From Chrysomallon squamiferum (Eukaryota; Mollusca; Gastropoda; Neomphalida; Peltospiridae): a stretch of DNA of 64,000 nucleotides. Shown here one piece after another: positions 14,401 to 27,480 of the stretch; the first letter of the stretch is position 1, and each line of letters begins with the position of its first letter. The stretch lies in NCBI GenBank assembly GCA_012295275.1, contig CM022679.1, positions 8,705,669-8,769,668 on the forward strand. The letters run 5' to 3'. A program made the position numbers and the translations under genes. Under the pieces are notes generated by a model, which saw nothing but the letters and a program-made list of their open reading frames with translations, did no database searches and had not been told where the DNA came from.

Positions 14401-15633
14401 CTGACTAAAACTGATGAATATTTGTAATTCATTAGAAGTTAATAGATAATATAAACTCATCCTTACTGATGCCTGTAGACTACCAGAGCTCATAAATGTG
14501 GGTAAAACAAGAACAAAACAAATCCAAAAACATTTTAAGTTTAAGAGCATAAAACTGTGTACCCAAATCCTGCAGTGTTAGCATCAAGCCTGAATACCCA
14601 TACTGCTATGCTGTAGAAAACACATAAATAAATGAATGCATGTGTAGAAACAATGGTAAATAAAAAGGGGAAATATTTTGTTTTATATTAAAATTATGAG
14701 TACATTATGAAATTCAGTTATTACCACCTTCATTCAACATGCAGTCTGAAAACATTAAATCAGCGGAGGTGTGGTCACATGACAACAGCTTTCCAAGTTC
14801 TGCACAGGTTTTTGCTGACAGACAGTTAGCTGATAAATGAAGCACAGGTCTGTCACAACATAAACTGTAATAAAATAAAAAATAAAAAAATTATAAGATT
14901 TCATAAACAATCCAGCAAATTTTATTAATAAAATAATTTCTCATTTGTAAAAAAGCAGTAATATAAAAAAATGCAGAATATGCTTTACAACTGTGTTACA
15001 TGACCATTTTGAAAGAACAAAATTATTAATAAAAAAAGACCATCATCTGACTAAAATTAATTTTTAATATGCTTGGTTGATTTTATTTATGTGCTTAATT
15101 TCCAAATTCATCTAACAAATTACAAAGAAAATCAATAATTTAAATTTTATCTAAATGAACATGATTGTATTAATAATTTATAAAAACTGTATGAAATTTA
15201 TGAATATTAATTTATATATTTAATGTGTTCGTTTAATTTTATATGTGAATGTTTCTTAAAAAACGAAAAAAAAAAATAATAAAAGAAAAAAAAAAAAAAA
15301 AAAAACGAAGAAAACAAAAACAAAAAGCAAAATCAAACAAATAACCATGACAGTTAAATGTTGATGTATTTTTTTTATTAAATTGAAATCTGGATTTAAA
15401 ACAGACTATATTAAATATAAAATATGATATAATTAAAATATTCATCATTGACATTTCTTCTCTTTGTCTGCCGGGAATTTATGTCTGTTTCACTGAACAC
15501 TGAATCTGAATTTTAAAGCAGGAAAGCAGTAAGATTTTCTCTCTAACCTTTTCCGTTTGTGGAAAACAGAGTTCTGAACGTCAACATGGTTGTCCTTACA
15601 TAAATGTAAATATATGTGTTTACAATCATCCAT
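8417..15633 (-). CDS. LRRC45: LRRC45 copy A, lacking leucine-rich-repeat exons 4-7
   Basis: Leucine-rich repeat-containing protein 45. In vertebrates it is a centrosome-linker and ciliary-base protein with N-terminal LRRs and a long coiled coil. Exons, 5' to 3': 15,548-15,633; 14,725-14,864; 13,883-13,944; 13,279-13,334 (exon 8); 12,872-12,949; 12,463-12,568; 12,121-12,198; 11,597-11,708; 10,928-10,998; 10,258-10,443; 9,800-9,973; 9,276-9,423; 8,417-8,604. All are open and join in phase, giving 494 aa. Exons 4-7 are absent from the DNA: a breakpoint near 13,850-13,875 fuses the intron after exon 7 to the intron after exon 3. Because exons 4-7 total 492 bases and are flanked by phase-0 junctions, skipping them keeps the frame. 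The coiled coil is retained. The C-terminus has drifted (NYLRRIPPFSCT against [12 protein letters not shown] in the other copies), and exon 3 ends WDPK instead of LDLK. Exon boundaries are inferred from AG/GT sites and the sister copies. It could be a functional short paralogue or an early pseudogene. Confidence 0.85.
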
Positions 15634-15793
15634 TCTGAAAAGTAATAGTTATCTGCAAGAAAAAAAATAATAATAATAATTTAAAAAAATAATAAACAAA
15701 CACACACACATATATGTATTATTTTTAAATTTGTTTTTAATTTAATTTTTTTTTTTTTTGCAGAAATATATATAAATAAATAAATAAATAATA
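15634..15793. other. Short upstream remnant before LRRC45 copy A
   Basis: Only about 160 bases separate the LRRC45 start exon from the palindrome. A CAG directly precedes AATGG of the start exon, so the start codon lies in an exon with a splice acceptor and an untranslated exon must lie further upstream. The segment holds a short AAT run and a T-rich stretch ending in TTTGCAG on the plus strand. Confidence 0.6.
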
Positions 15794-16861
15794 ATGGCAA
15801 CTTTACTGTGTTCATTTTCATACAATTTAGTACTAATGGTGTAATGACACGTTTAATAATATTTTGTTTACCCAAAAGTCCATCTTTTTTAGCTTGTCGA
15901 CATTTGTTTACAACTCTCATCTTTTCCAGACATATATTTACTTCAGAGTTCTCAAAGAAAGTGAACCATTCATTACTGGAAGATAAAATATGTGGAAACG
16001 AGTTCAAAACAAAACTCCTTTTTTCTACATGGAAAATATTCTGCTTACTATTATTGTTATTTTTATTATTACTTTTGGTAATATTATTGTACATGTGTAA
16101 ACAAAAACAGTTCGAATAAGACATTTATCCATCAGTCCAGTTTTCATTTACTTGGATATTTTGGTTAGGTTAGGCGTATTCATCATATTGTGTGCAAACT
16201 ATTAGGAAGTATTCTGTGTTCAGTGACTAAGATTACAAATATAATGAATGTTTCTCTTTTATAATCTTTATCCTTCTTTCTTTCCTTTTTCTAAATTTGA
16301 ATTTCAGCTGCATCTCGGTACAACTTTAATTAAGCATGCATCAAATAAAATCAAAGATAAATTGCTCAGAAAGACGACACTAATGGAGCATCATAGGAAG
16401 GAACATAATTTACAGCACTCTTTTCAAAAACATTATGAAAGCAAAGCATCCTTATTTTCAATATGACACTGAGTAGGAATTGAAATATACTTTTCATTTC
16501 AGAAATTCGGATTCATTATGATGTACGTAATCAGCCTTTCAAAACTTTTCATACATTTGGCATTAACAGAACGCAATCGAAATAGTAGGTAATATAAAAT
16601 TGCGTAATATTTATCACTATAATGCAGATCTTTAAAATCAAACATCTACTAAAATAACTAAATAAATAATTGAGTTATTAATTATTTTCAGTTCATTTGA
16701 CAGTTATTACTATGACTTTGTGTCACTGTGTTCTTCGTGTAGGCCAGTAAGGATAGTTAAGCACATTATTGTTAGCACAGAGGTTATACTCCAAAGATTG
16801 GTCTAATCACTTTGAGTGTTATTTGAAACATTTGAATATATTCTTTAACAATATAATGTAT
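15794..16861 (-). repeat. Palindrome 1, left arm (inverted LRRC45/LRRC20 promoter)
   Basis: Reverse complement of the divergent LRRC45-LRRC20 segment at 42,950-44,085. It keeps the full length of that segment, including the part nearest LRRC45 (GGCCAGTAAGGATAG, near 16,742), which the right arm lacks. Arm-to-arm similarity is clear by eye throughout, with small indels. The LRRC20 exon 1 copy is at 15,872-15,933. Confidence 0.85.
15872..15933 (-). pseudogene. LRRC20: Inverted LRRC20 exon 1 copy, frameshifted
   Basis: The start codon is kept, but five bases are missing compared with the functional exon (62 against 67), so the frame becomes MSGKDESCKQMSTS and then TAA. The splice donor TTTTGG/GTAAAC remains. 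It points toward LRRC45 copy A, whose coding exon 1 begins at an acceptor 239 bases further on, so the exon could serve as an untranslated leader with a short upstream reading frame. That use is inference. Confidence 0.75.
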
Positions 16862-17513
16862 TATTATTATTATTATTATTATTTTTTTTTTTTTATAGAA
16901 ATGGACGATCTTAGTCACACATATGTAATAACTGTCAAATGAACTTAAAATAATTAATAATTAAATTATTTATTTTGGGTTTTCAGTATATATTTGTTTT
17001 TAATGATCTCCATTAGAGTGATAAATTTTACACTATTTTAATTATGTTGCTATTACGATTGCGTTCTATTAATGCCAATATATGAACATTTTGAAAAGAC
17101 TAATTACGTACAACACAATGAATAAGAATTTATGAGACAGAAAATATATTTCAATAGCTATTCTGATAGTATTCAACACCATATTGAAAACAAGGACGCA
17201 TTACGTTTATAATGGTTTTGAAAAAAGAGTGCTATTAATTATGTCCCTTTCTATGATGTGCCAATAAGGTCCAAATTTCTCCGCAATTTATCTTCGATTT
17301 TATTCGATACATGGTTAATTAAAAGAAAAAAAAATGATAAAAAAAGAGAAATATTCATAATCACTGAACACGGAATACTTCCGTATAGTTTTCATGCAAT
17401 ATGAATGTCATGAATATGCCTAACCGTACCAAAATATCCAAGTAAACGAAAACTGCACTAATGGATAAAAGATCTTATTCGAACTGTATTTGTTTAAATC
17501 GTGTATAATAATG

Positions 17514-17526
17514 TTACTACTACTCT

Positions 17527-17614
<88 letters not shown>
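17514..17614. repeat. Compound microsatellite (ACT)n(AAT)n
   Basis: Inside the right arm of palindrome 1. It is absent at the matching place in palindrome 2 (about 31,107), and an AAT/ATT run lies there near LRRC20 proper (43,760-43,816). Translations with long runs of Thr, Asn, Ser or Ile across it are artefacts. Confidence 0.95.
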
Positions 17615-17615
<1 letters not shown>

Positions 17616-17727
17616 TGCAGAATATTTTTCATGTAGAAAAAGGGAGTTGTGTCTCGAACCTGTTTCCATACATTTTGTCTTCCTGTGACGAAACTTTCAC
17701 GTTCTTTGGGAAATCTGAAGTAAACTT

Positions 17728-17794
17728 ATGTCTGGAAAAGACGTAACGAGAGTTGTAAACAAATGTCGACAAGTTAAAGGAGATGGAAGTTTCG
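17728..17794 (+). other. LRRC20: Sense duplicate of LRRC20 exon 1, open
   Basis: 67 bases from ATG to the donor TTTCG/GTAATG. It encodes MSGKDVTRVVNKCRQVKGDG followed by SF, in the same phase as the functional exon at 43,930. It lies 26.9 kb upstream of LRRC20 exon 2 on the same strand, with LRRC45 copies B and C in between on the other strand. Splicing to 44,667 would give an N-terminal variant of LRRC20. Whether it is transcribed is unknown. Confidence 0.7.
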
Positions 17795-18479
17795 GTAATG
17801 AAAATATTTTTAAATGTGTCGTTACACTATTAATACTAAAGTATGAAAACGAACCGATCAAAGTCGCCAAATTTAGTGTGTAAAAGCAGCGTAATAGCAG
17901 CTTGAAGATGTATGTTTGTATGATCACGGAAAACATCAACAACAAATTAAAATACACGTACATGTAAACACGTCCACACACAATAACAAATTTATGTTGT
18001 TAATATTTAATTTATTAGCAATTATATCTGTGATGTGTGAAGTATTTCAAATAATTTTATATTATATGCACATCATATTATATTATTAATTTAATAATTC
18101 ATGTACTGCAAATGTTTTCATGATTATTATTTTAATATGTTTTAAATAGTTTAAAATATTATTTCCTTATACTTTTAATTTATTTGTAAAAAATATTAAG
18201 TTTGGTTTTCATTAAATCATTTAACTGTTCTATTTAAAACATAATGATTTTTTTTTTTTAAATACTAATACTAAAAATAAAAATCAAGATATATCTTTAA
18301 AATAATAATACAAAAAGAGAAAAAAAGAAACGAAATATTAGTAATATGGGATTACAGTCAGTGTTAAATAAATAAATAAAATCAAAATGAAAAGACAAAA
18401 ATATAAAAAGTATTTCCTCGTTGAATGTATAATTGAAAGTAATTGAATAAAACATTTGTTATGCCGGTAAAAAGTTAAA

Positions 18480-18765
18480 TTAAACAAACAGAACAAACTG
18501 TTATTAAACTGAAACTCTCATGACTAAATTAATATTGAATTTAATTGATAAACAATGAAAGCATTAATAAATCAAACGTGGACAATAATCTAATATTTGT
18601 TAATAAAATATAATAAAAATAACACAACAATCTAATGAAATGTTACCTGAAATAAACTAAATGCTTCCTTGGCAACTAGAACTTGTGAAACTTAAACCAA
18701 CCTTCGACCTTTTACCTTCATATTGGCTCAAAACATTAGACAATGGGGGTTTCGTGCAACATTTG
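18480..18765. repeat. Flank repeat R, array unit 2
   Basis: Nearly identical to 480-805 and 31,930-32,215, consistent with array duplication after the repeat was already in place. Confidence 0.7.
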
Positions 18766-19121
18766 TTCTTATGAATGTCTCCGTGTTAAACTTCCATGAC
18801 TGTGCATTTTAACTTTGTTATTATGTATCTGTAATATATACGTCTTTGTACTGTAATCCTGCAGTTTATGAGAATAAAATCATTGTCATTGTTTTGTTTT
18901 CACGAGTAATTAGCCAACTTAAAGTAACCCATTTAACACAGAACGAGCTGAGGTGTAGGTTGAATAATAAAAACAAAAGGCATACACACATTAAAAACAT
19001 TTTTCTTTCTCTTCTCAAAATGTTCTTTCCAATAACATTTTGTAATATTAAAAACATTGAATGTACCAAATTTAAAAGAAAAATATTCCTATTTCACCAT
19101 GACATCAGTTTCTATTGGAAA

Positions 19122-19184
<63 letters not shown>
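19122..19184. repeat. Microsatellite (AAT)n
   Basis: About 19 AAT units in the 3' flank of LRRC45 copy B. The same position in units 1 and 3 (about 1,165 and 32,580) has only a few units, so the tract grew after duplication. Confidence 0.95.
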
Positions 19185-19187
<3 letters not shown>

Positions 19188-20584
19188 AATAAATGAAATA
19201 AATGAAAATGAAAATAAAATAATAATAATTTACAGGACATGAAATAATTAAGGATATGGTTTCACAACCAAATCTTTTTAACAATCAAAAAGGCTGCTTT
19301 CTATAAAAACTTCAATGAAAAAAATTATTTTTAAATGACAAATATAACTGAATCTAACAAATCCTTTCTCAATAAAATTTAACGTTTTGTAGAAATTATA
19401 AAACAAAACTGCTGAAATAATACTGTTTTATTTACATTTCAGTATGAATAACCAAATAAATAATAACATTGTAATGTTTTTAAATGAGCCTTCTTCATTT
19501 TATCACAGTAAACAGTAAATTAATATTCTTACAAGGACTGTTAATTTTAAACTACAAATTACAATGTCAAATATATTTTCTTCCAAACTTTTCGTTTTCA
19601 CTTTTGCATAGATTTTTTTTATTTTGGATAGTATTAACTATATCTGTCTTGTGAGGTTATAAGACATATAATATAAAAGGTTACTATAATAGGAATAACA
19701 GGTACCATTCTGAAAAGACAAAACTATATCAAAGACGTTTGCATACAAAATTCAAGCAGTGAGAGAGAAAGAACGCTTGAGACAGTGCTTAACAGAATCT
19801 GCTCACTGTTTGTTATCAATTCAGTCTTGTGCCACTCAAAATACAGTATGTTAAGAAAAATGTATAAATGTCTTTTCTGACATTTTTGTTCTAGTTCATT
19901 AATGATATCAGTCATTTTGGAACAATGACTGTTTATCCTATTAATTGTAGGCAATAAACAGTCCCTTGACAAAATTCATAAAAGTTGCAAGTGTGCATTT
20001 GAACAAAAAATATTTTCTCAAAGTTGCAGACACTACAGCTCTGTATACTGAATATTTATAACACATATGTCTATCTTGTCAAAATCATTCATATATGTAT
20101 CTTTAAAATTAAAAAATCCTGTTTATAATGTATATGATTACAATGGAAAATAAATGTTTTCAATTAAAACAAATTTCAGACTAACTGCACTAGTAACTGT
20201 GACAAAAAAGTGTGCGAACTAGACACACAGTGTTGAACATTCATTTTCCTCATTTTTAAAAAGGAAATAAATATTTCTAAGATGCACAAATTACTACTTA
20301 TTCGGACTATTAATGGGTTTATTTTATTTAACATCTTTTTAATAAAATTATATATATATGAGTTGCTAATTATACAAGAGTAAATACCTACAAAAATGAA
20401 TTATGTATATATATGTTTTTGAAAAGCGAATAAATTTAAAACTAATATAAATTATTAAACTTAATAGATAGAGAACATTTACAGAAACCGTATTTCCTAA
20501 AATCTGACATAGTACATGCAAACTCTGGCATTATGAACACAAAATCTCCTCTCTCTATGTATTTAAATATCTGTAAGGTCTACA

Positions 20585-23500
20585 TTAGGGACATGAAGAA
20601 GGAGGTGCTTTTGCTACATAGTTCACAATGGCTGTCTGAAGAATTTGAGCTCTCCGGGTTTCTTCATCTCTAATCCTAGCCACTTCATGTTCTCGAGCTT
20701 TTAGTTTTTCTTGCAGACAAGCAATTTCCCTGTCTTTCTCTTCAATTATCTGTCGATGCTTCCATATTTCATCTGCAGACAAAAAAAAAAAATAATAATA
20801 AATAAAAATCTCTGACTCGGGTATCATTTGAAAGGACTGAGAGACACTGATATTGATACAGATTTGTATTCTTATAATTTTGCTCCATTATATCGATCTG
20901 ATAAACAGATTGCCAGGCCAGATTTTAAAAAATAAAGATAAAGGTTATACTCTATACTGTATAAAGATTACACAATTTAAAAAAAATGTTTTATATGCAT
21001 TACACAATTTATTAGCAGTACTGAATTGTCTTGCTTTTAAATGCTTTAAATTTTGTCTTTCTTTTATTCATTCTTGTTTTCTTTTTCTTTTTTTTTCAAA
21101 TAGTCCTTTCTATTTCATATTATTCAATTTCTTTTCTGTTATTCTTCATTGTTTAGTGGGGTCTTTTTTCCCTTATTTATTCTACTTTTTTTTTTTTTTA
21201 AATTCTTCTCTTTTTTTGATAGTAATAAACTTGCCTGACACTTCTTTGTCAACTTTTGAGAGTTTCTTACGAAGTTCCACCTGCATCTGACGCTCACTCT
21301 CCAGTGAGTTCAGTGTGGCATTCAGTTCTAATTTAACCTTGTTCACCTCTGCTATTGTTACATTATTCTTTTCAGCCAGCTCCTGTATACACAAATAACA
21401 GAAAATTAGTCATCATTTTGCAGCAAAAAAACAAAACAAAGTCTGCTTTATTCAATGGACTATATGACTCAAGATAATTTTTGTATTATTACAATATTAG
21501 CAATTATTTAATTGGGATGGGGTGTCAAAATAATTTCACAGAAAATTATTCAGCAGATGTTATTTCTCCTGGAATGTAGCAAATGGAATACTGATTAAAA
21601 AATAAAATATATACTTCCTAACCTAGTTAATAAAATGCAATCAATAATCTGATTTATTAACAGTACTGTATTTAAAAGTAACACACTTTATTAAAGTAAG
21701 TTAGCAGAGTAGATTTCAAGGATTCATTGAAATGTAAATACTCTACATAATAATACCTGTTCCATTTCCTCCAGCCTTCTCTTCAGTGTGCCAATCTCCA
21801 GAGTGAGATTAGAGTTCTTGTGTTGCAGTTCAGAAACCAGTGATGCCTTCTGGTTACAGTGACTCTCGAGATCATCTTTTGAAATCTGTAAAACTCGAAC
21901 CTTCTCCTCCAGCTGTTTCTGGCGCTGCTCCTGTTTCAGAAAGTTTAAAATTTAATTAAATTATCTAAATTTATTTGTATGTTTGTTTGGTAATTATTAA
22001 TTTTAATGTGTATTTGTTGTTTGTAAACATCTTCAATGCAATTATAATCAAATAATTCAAATATTTTTTGAAAAGTATAAAAACAAAAAATCCAATCGTA
22101 ATGCCAATTTTATTTTATTTCTTAAAACTTAAAAACAACAAACCCAACCTCCTTAGTCTTGATTTTCTGTTTGGCTTGCGCCAGCTGTTCTTCAGCTGCC
22201 ATTTTCTCAGACACTAGAGTTGCTTTGAGTCGACAGATCTCTTCATCTAGTTCCAGTTGGTGCTGCTGCAATTTGTGTATTTTATCACGCAGTGTCTTTT
22301 CCAATTCAGCAGCTTCTTCTTTGATTCGATCAATCTAGAATTACTTTACCATTAATACTAGTATTAATTATTATAACTGTCAGTCACATTCAGACCAATG
22401 AGAGCAACCCACTCATACAGATGTGTACATGTATTTTGTATAGCATGTGTACACACATTTTGTAGCAACTTATATATAGATTAATGCACACACACACTCT
22501 TACTCTCTGGACAATCAAGAAAATGTTTGAATATTTAAAGCAATCCCTAAAGAACTAGATTTACTCATCATTTATCTAGTACCTCAAATGTTCAGACATT
22601 AAAAAGTCAGATCATTTTTAATTTTTTTATGTATTATTCTAATATATAAAATTTATATAGAAATTCCTAAAACAAACTATAACATTATAAATACATTTTT
22701 CTGACATAAATACAGGTAATGAAAGTTACCTGTAAGCTATTTAGGTTTATTTTTAAAGCAAAATGTGAAATGTTTACCTCTTTCTGTTTATACTGTTCCA
22801 TGTCTTGAATTGTTTCTTTCTGGCGCATTCGTTCCTGCCGAATTCTTTCTGTAATAGAAACAACATTCATAATAAAAGATTATATAATTTCTGGGTTTGT
22901 TTTCATACTTACTTCATTTCAACCCAGGATTAATGTTTTAATGTAGAAAATTAATAAATCAGTTTAGAATTATTCAAATTACTTAATGACTATTAAAATA
23001 TTATTTCATTATTTATTAATAAATTCTACTTGTTATAAACCCGCAGAAGACAGCAAATTTTTGTTAGGAATTGATTGAAAGAAAAGAAGTTCTGCAATTT
23101 AAGGCCTTATGGGACAAATGACGATACTGTAATCATAAGGAAAGATTAACACATACAAAAAGTCATAACTCTCATTGTTCAACAAAACCAAATATTGAAA
23201 ATTTGATAACAAGTTTCCATCTCACTAACTGAAATAACCTCCTTCAGCAATAAGACATTAATGAACTTGATATCTCACTGATGATTCAGGTCTTTGATGA
23301 TGTCATTGTAGTGATGTATATAAGATTTTTGCAAACAAAAACATTAAGCAGTGAAAAGCCTAATAAACATATTTTTCTTAAGTTGCACTCCAGATAATAA
23401 TTTTTACTTGACGATCAAATTTATTAAGGGACCTGAACATTGAGAATGTCCCTACATACCATCACACTGAGATGGTTTGAGTTTCAGTTCGGCCTGAAGA

Positions 23501-26500
23501 TGAGTCAGTTTTTCTTTGAGATCATAAATCTCTTCTTGCTGTTTCTTGCATTTCCTGTCCAAATCTTCACACTGCGACAATGAAGATTATATTAGAAATA
23601 ACTGATAATTAACTACTGAACTAGTTATTATATTATGGAAAAGATTAGGTTGTTTATCTTATCTAGTTCACTGAATTCATTGTGATATGCTTAACAATGA
23701 TGAAGTTAAGTTACTTTTATTATCCTTCAAGAGTTTTAATATTTTTTAATAATAAAGTAGGACAATAACACAGCAAAACTGTTACTGGTATATTTACCAA
23801 CATAATTATTACATTAAACACTTTTGAAAGTTATTTCAAAAACAGATATTTAATTTCTCCTTTTCTAAATACTTCTTAAATGTTGTTATTGTAAACAAAC
23901 CATAGTCTTTATATAAAAAATTAAGAGCATTAACCTAATTAAAGTGAAATAAATTAAATATGTCTAATAATGTTTTACCTTGATTCCAAGCTGTTCGTTT
24001 TTATCATTACTCTCAGACAACTCTCTCAGTTTCATTTCCTTTGTGACTCTGTTCTGAAATAATTTGTAATCAAATTTCAAATCTTTCCACTAAAATCAAA
24101 ACATAATAATTTTGTTTTAGTCATGAAGGCAAATTACCAAAGACAACAGAGTTTGTCTTATAATTATTAACCAAAAGGAAATAAATTATTTGATGCTGCA
24201 GATGTTAATTTTGTGTTCCTATCAAAGCAATATTACTGACTGTGATCACATGAAATAAAAGAAGTTAAACGCTTGTCTGTCTTAATTATATTTTCACACA
24301 GAAAGCATAACACAAAAAATATCTGAGAATTAGTTTAAATGCCTGGTTATAAAATCTGTTTTTCTTATGGACAGATGTTTATAATGGAATAATACACAAG
24401 ATAAAAACTGGTTTCATAAATGATGCTGAAGTGTTTTATAATTCATAAATAAATAATTTTTATATATTAAAAATATGGAAGGCAAATTTATGACTGAAAA
24501 AATCAACTGTTTCACCTCTTTCTCTGTTTCTGCTAATTTGTGTTTTAAACAAGCTATAACTGAGTCCTGGTCACGAAGTTTATGCTCAGCTAATACCAAC
24601 TCTGATTCTGTTATAGACAATCTGTAAAACAGTAAATATTACTGAAATAAAACATTAAATACTTCATCTATTAAAAAACCATATATATTATAATGAAAAA
24701 AAAAAAACCAAAAGAAAAAAGAAAAAGAAAATAAAATTAAAAAAACACACACATAATATCTCCCTCCATAAAGTCCCATAATGAATTTAATAAATGCTTT
24801 GCTGCTAATTGATAGAGGAATCTGTTGTAATGGGTTTTCTGAGTATTAATATTAAAATGTGCTGTGTTATTAAACAAACTATTTAATCTTTCAACTAACT
24901 TAGCTGCAAGACAATTGAAGTCCTTTTTCTTTTCTTCCAAAGCTTCCTGTAACATTGAAATCTTGTGGGTTAAAGATCTGAAAAAAAATAATAAAAAAAA
25001 AAATTAAATTCTCTTTAAGAAAATGTCCACAATTCAGGCTTCATAATAAAATAAGAGAAAACCTCAATTAACTATTTATCAATTTCAAATTAAATATTTG
25101 ACTTTTTTTCACAAAATTATTCTCACAAAATTCAACAGTGTATCTGGTATTTATTGTTTTCAACAATGGCTTATCAAACTGATTGTTAGGTGAATGATAT
25201 TTCCTGAGATAAAACACTAGTGAATTATGTGAACAGATATGCTTTCTAAACTCTGGTCTCAGTCTCAAGAGTATTTCAGTATTAAAAAATATTATTTCAT
25301 TTTGCCTTTTTTTGTTTTTGCGTAGAAGATCTTCTTGACAATCAATGGTATTTATTAAATCACATATCTGAAAATAAAAACACAAGATTACAATAATTAA
25401 TTTATATACATAGAAATAATAACAAAGGCACTCTATGCTTGTGTACAATGCAAATAAACTAAGGGAATATATGGAGGCATCTGCAACTGTTCTAAAACAT
25501 ATCCCTTCCCTTTTATTAAATATATAGAAATTGCCTCAAAGATGGCTTAAAATGAATCTATATACATCCTGAGTTTTAAACTTTTCTCAGGGGTGGACTG
25601 CAGAAACCCAACACTTAGGCATAATGCTAAACATTTTCTGGATACCACTGTAATAATGCTTTAGTAAAGGAAGAGACAAAATTTTGACAAATCATACGTT
25701 CACAGAAAAAAATACTATCCATTCAGAAACCTTTTAATAAGAAACACTTGTAAGAAAGATTTATGATGAATTATTAAACTTAAAAAAAACAAATTCATAA
25801 AATACAATTGAAGGTTTTTATCTTTTTTCTGCCATGGCAGTTTCGTGTAAAAGTAAAAAAGAAATTGCAGATACCTGTGTACGTTTGTCCACTTCAATCT
25901 GCTTTATATGTCTGGTCAGTGTTCTTGTTTGTTTTGTATATTCATCAGTTAACAGCTGTCGATCTGCATTATTGGATATAGCAGTCTCTGAAAGAACAAT
26001 TGGCTTATTTTTAATTCATTTCAATTTTCTTTTTTTTACTACAACAAGACACGTATGAAATCAATTTTTTTATTTTGTATTACCTCACATTTTGTAATTT
26101 AAAGAAGAAAAAATATTAGAGTTTTTCGTAATCCTAATCCTTTAGACTTGAACAATTCTAGATTTCATCACAATTTGTAATTTAAATAAGAAAATGCTTT
26201 TTTAGATTTTCATAATCTAAACCCTTGAGACTTTTACAATTCTATATATTCATTTCATCACAATTTGTAATTTGAAGAAGAAAAAATAATTTACAGGTTT
26301 TTCATATTCTAAACCCTTTAGACTTTTAGAATGAATGGACACACAATAAAGTTTCAAGACTTACTAGCACATGAGTTGGTGTATTCTAATTATTTAAAAT
26401 AAATATTTATTTTTTTATGTATGTAACATAAATAAACATTTTCTAATGCCACAAAAAATGTTTGAATATTTCACTTGTAACAAACCTATAGATTTGAGAA

Positions 26501-26851
26501 CATCTGATGGGATGTCGTTGCCAGCCAGCTCCAGTCTACTCAAAGTTTTATTAGTTTTTAGCATGTCAAGTATAGCACATCCACCCAAAAGTCCAATATT
26601 GTTCCATCGCAAGTCTAAAAAAAAATGAAATCGTCTAAGTAAACCAGATGTTGGTTTTTTTCTGACATTTAGTATTCTCCAGTTAAAAACAATATATAAT
26701 TTGAAAAAACAAACAAAAAACCAGGTGGGTATGTAATTAGGGCCAGGTTTAAGTAGAGGCCTATATCAATATCATTTCAATTTTTATATAATAAAATAAT
26801 ATACTTAGCAGGGCCTATAAAGTTTATTATAAATCAGTCCTTCTCTGCTTG

Positions 26852-26889
<38 letters not shown>

Positions 26890-27444
26890 GCATGAGTTCT
26901 TTTCAGGTTTAGCTCATGTTAATGAAATAAAAAGATATTTCAAACCTAATGTGTAAAGTAAGTAAAGAAAATGATTTAATTACCTAATGCTTTCAGGCAA
27001 CAGTTCCATTTGAGATTTGTTGCTAATTCTGCTGCACCTCCATGGTTAATCTGATTGTTTCTCAAGTCCAGTTCCTGGAGATTCCTGTTACAGCCCAAAG
27101 CACTACAGAAAACAGCAAAAGAATCTTCCAGCAAGCCTAGAGCATTCCATTCAAGACATAAACTGAAACAAAATGGCAACATTTAACAATAAAGAATATT
27201 AAAACAAATTTCATTGTAACAATCAAATTATCATTCAGTCAAAATGAGGAGAAATGACCAGCCAAATATTCCTACCATATATTCCATATAACACTAATGA
27301 ACTTACACTGAGGAAAAGTTTCAGTAAATTAACATAAGGGAACGTTTTTGATAAAATTTAAATAACAAACCTCTTTAAAGTGTTATTTTTCTGTAGCATC
27401 TTTCCAACTGCTTCAGCTCCTGAACCATGAATATTATTACCCTG

Positions 27445-27480
<36 letters not shown>

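Larger units (their letters stand above)
16880..17877 (+). repeat. Palindrome 1, right arm
   Basis: Second copy of the promoter segment, in the same orientation as at 43,090-44,085 and inverted relative to 15,794-16,861. It begins near TATGTAATAACTGTCAAATG and lacks the LRRC45-proximal part. The hinge between the arms is an ATT run and a T-tract at about 16,860-16,898. A compound ACT/AAT microsatellite at 17,514-17,614 interrupts the arm. Confidence 0.85.
17795..20584. other. LRRC20 intron-1 copy and LRRC45 copy B 3' flank
   Basis: Non-coding as far as I can see. It starts with the copied beginning of LRRC20 intron 1, then carries flank repeat R, an AAT microsatellite and AT-rich sequence running to the stop codon of LRRC45 copy B. 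It corresponds to 1-2,231 and 31,267-33,558. Confidence 0.7.

Noticed and set aside
15681-16124. 147-codon minus-strand and 103-codon plus-strand frames in the palindrome arm
   Set aside because: The region is an inverted, frameshifted copy of LRRC20 exon 1 and its surroundings; neither frame follows the LRRC20 phase.
16163-16176. GGTTAGGTTAGG, resembling an arthropod telomere repeat
   Set aside because: Only two units, and it recurs at the same place in palindrome 2 and, inverted, in the right arms as part of ordinary promoter sequence.
17420-17746. Reading frames on both strands with long Thr/Asn or Ser/Ile runs
   Set aside because: They are translations of the ACT/AAT microsatellite; the plus-strand frame does not include the real LRRC20-like exon start.
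25068-25448. 126-codon minus-strand frame
   Set aside because: It is exon 8 of LRRC45 copy B plus unspliced flanking intron. The upstream part precedes the splice acceptor. It is relevant only if the weak GC donor fails.
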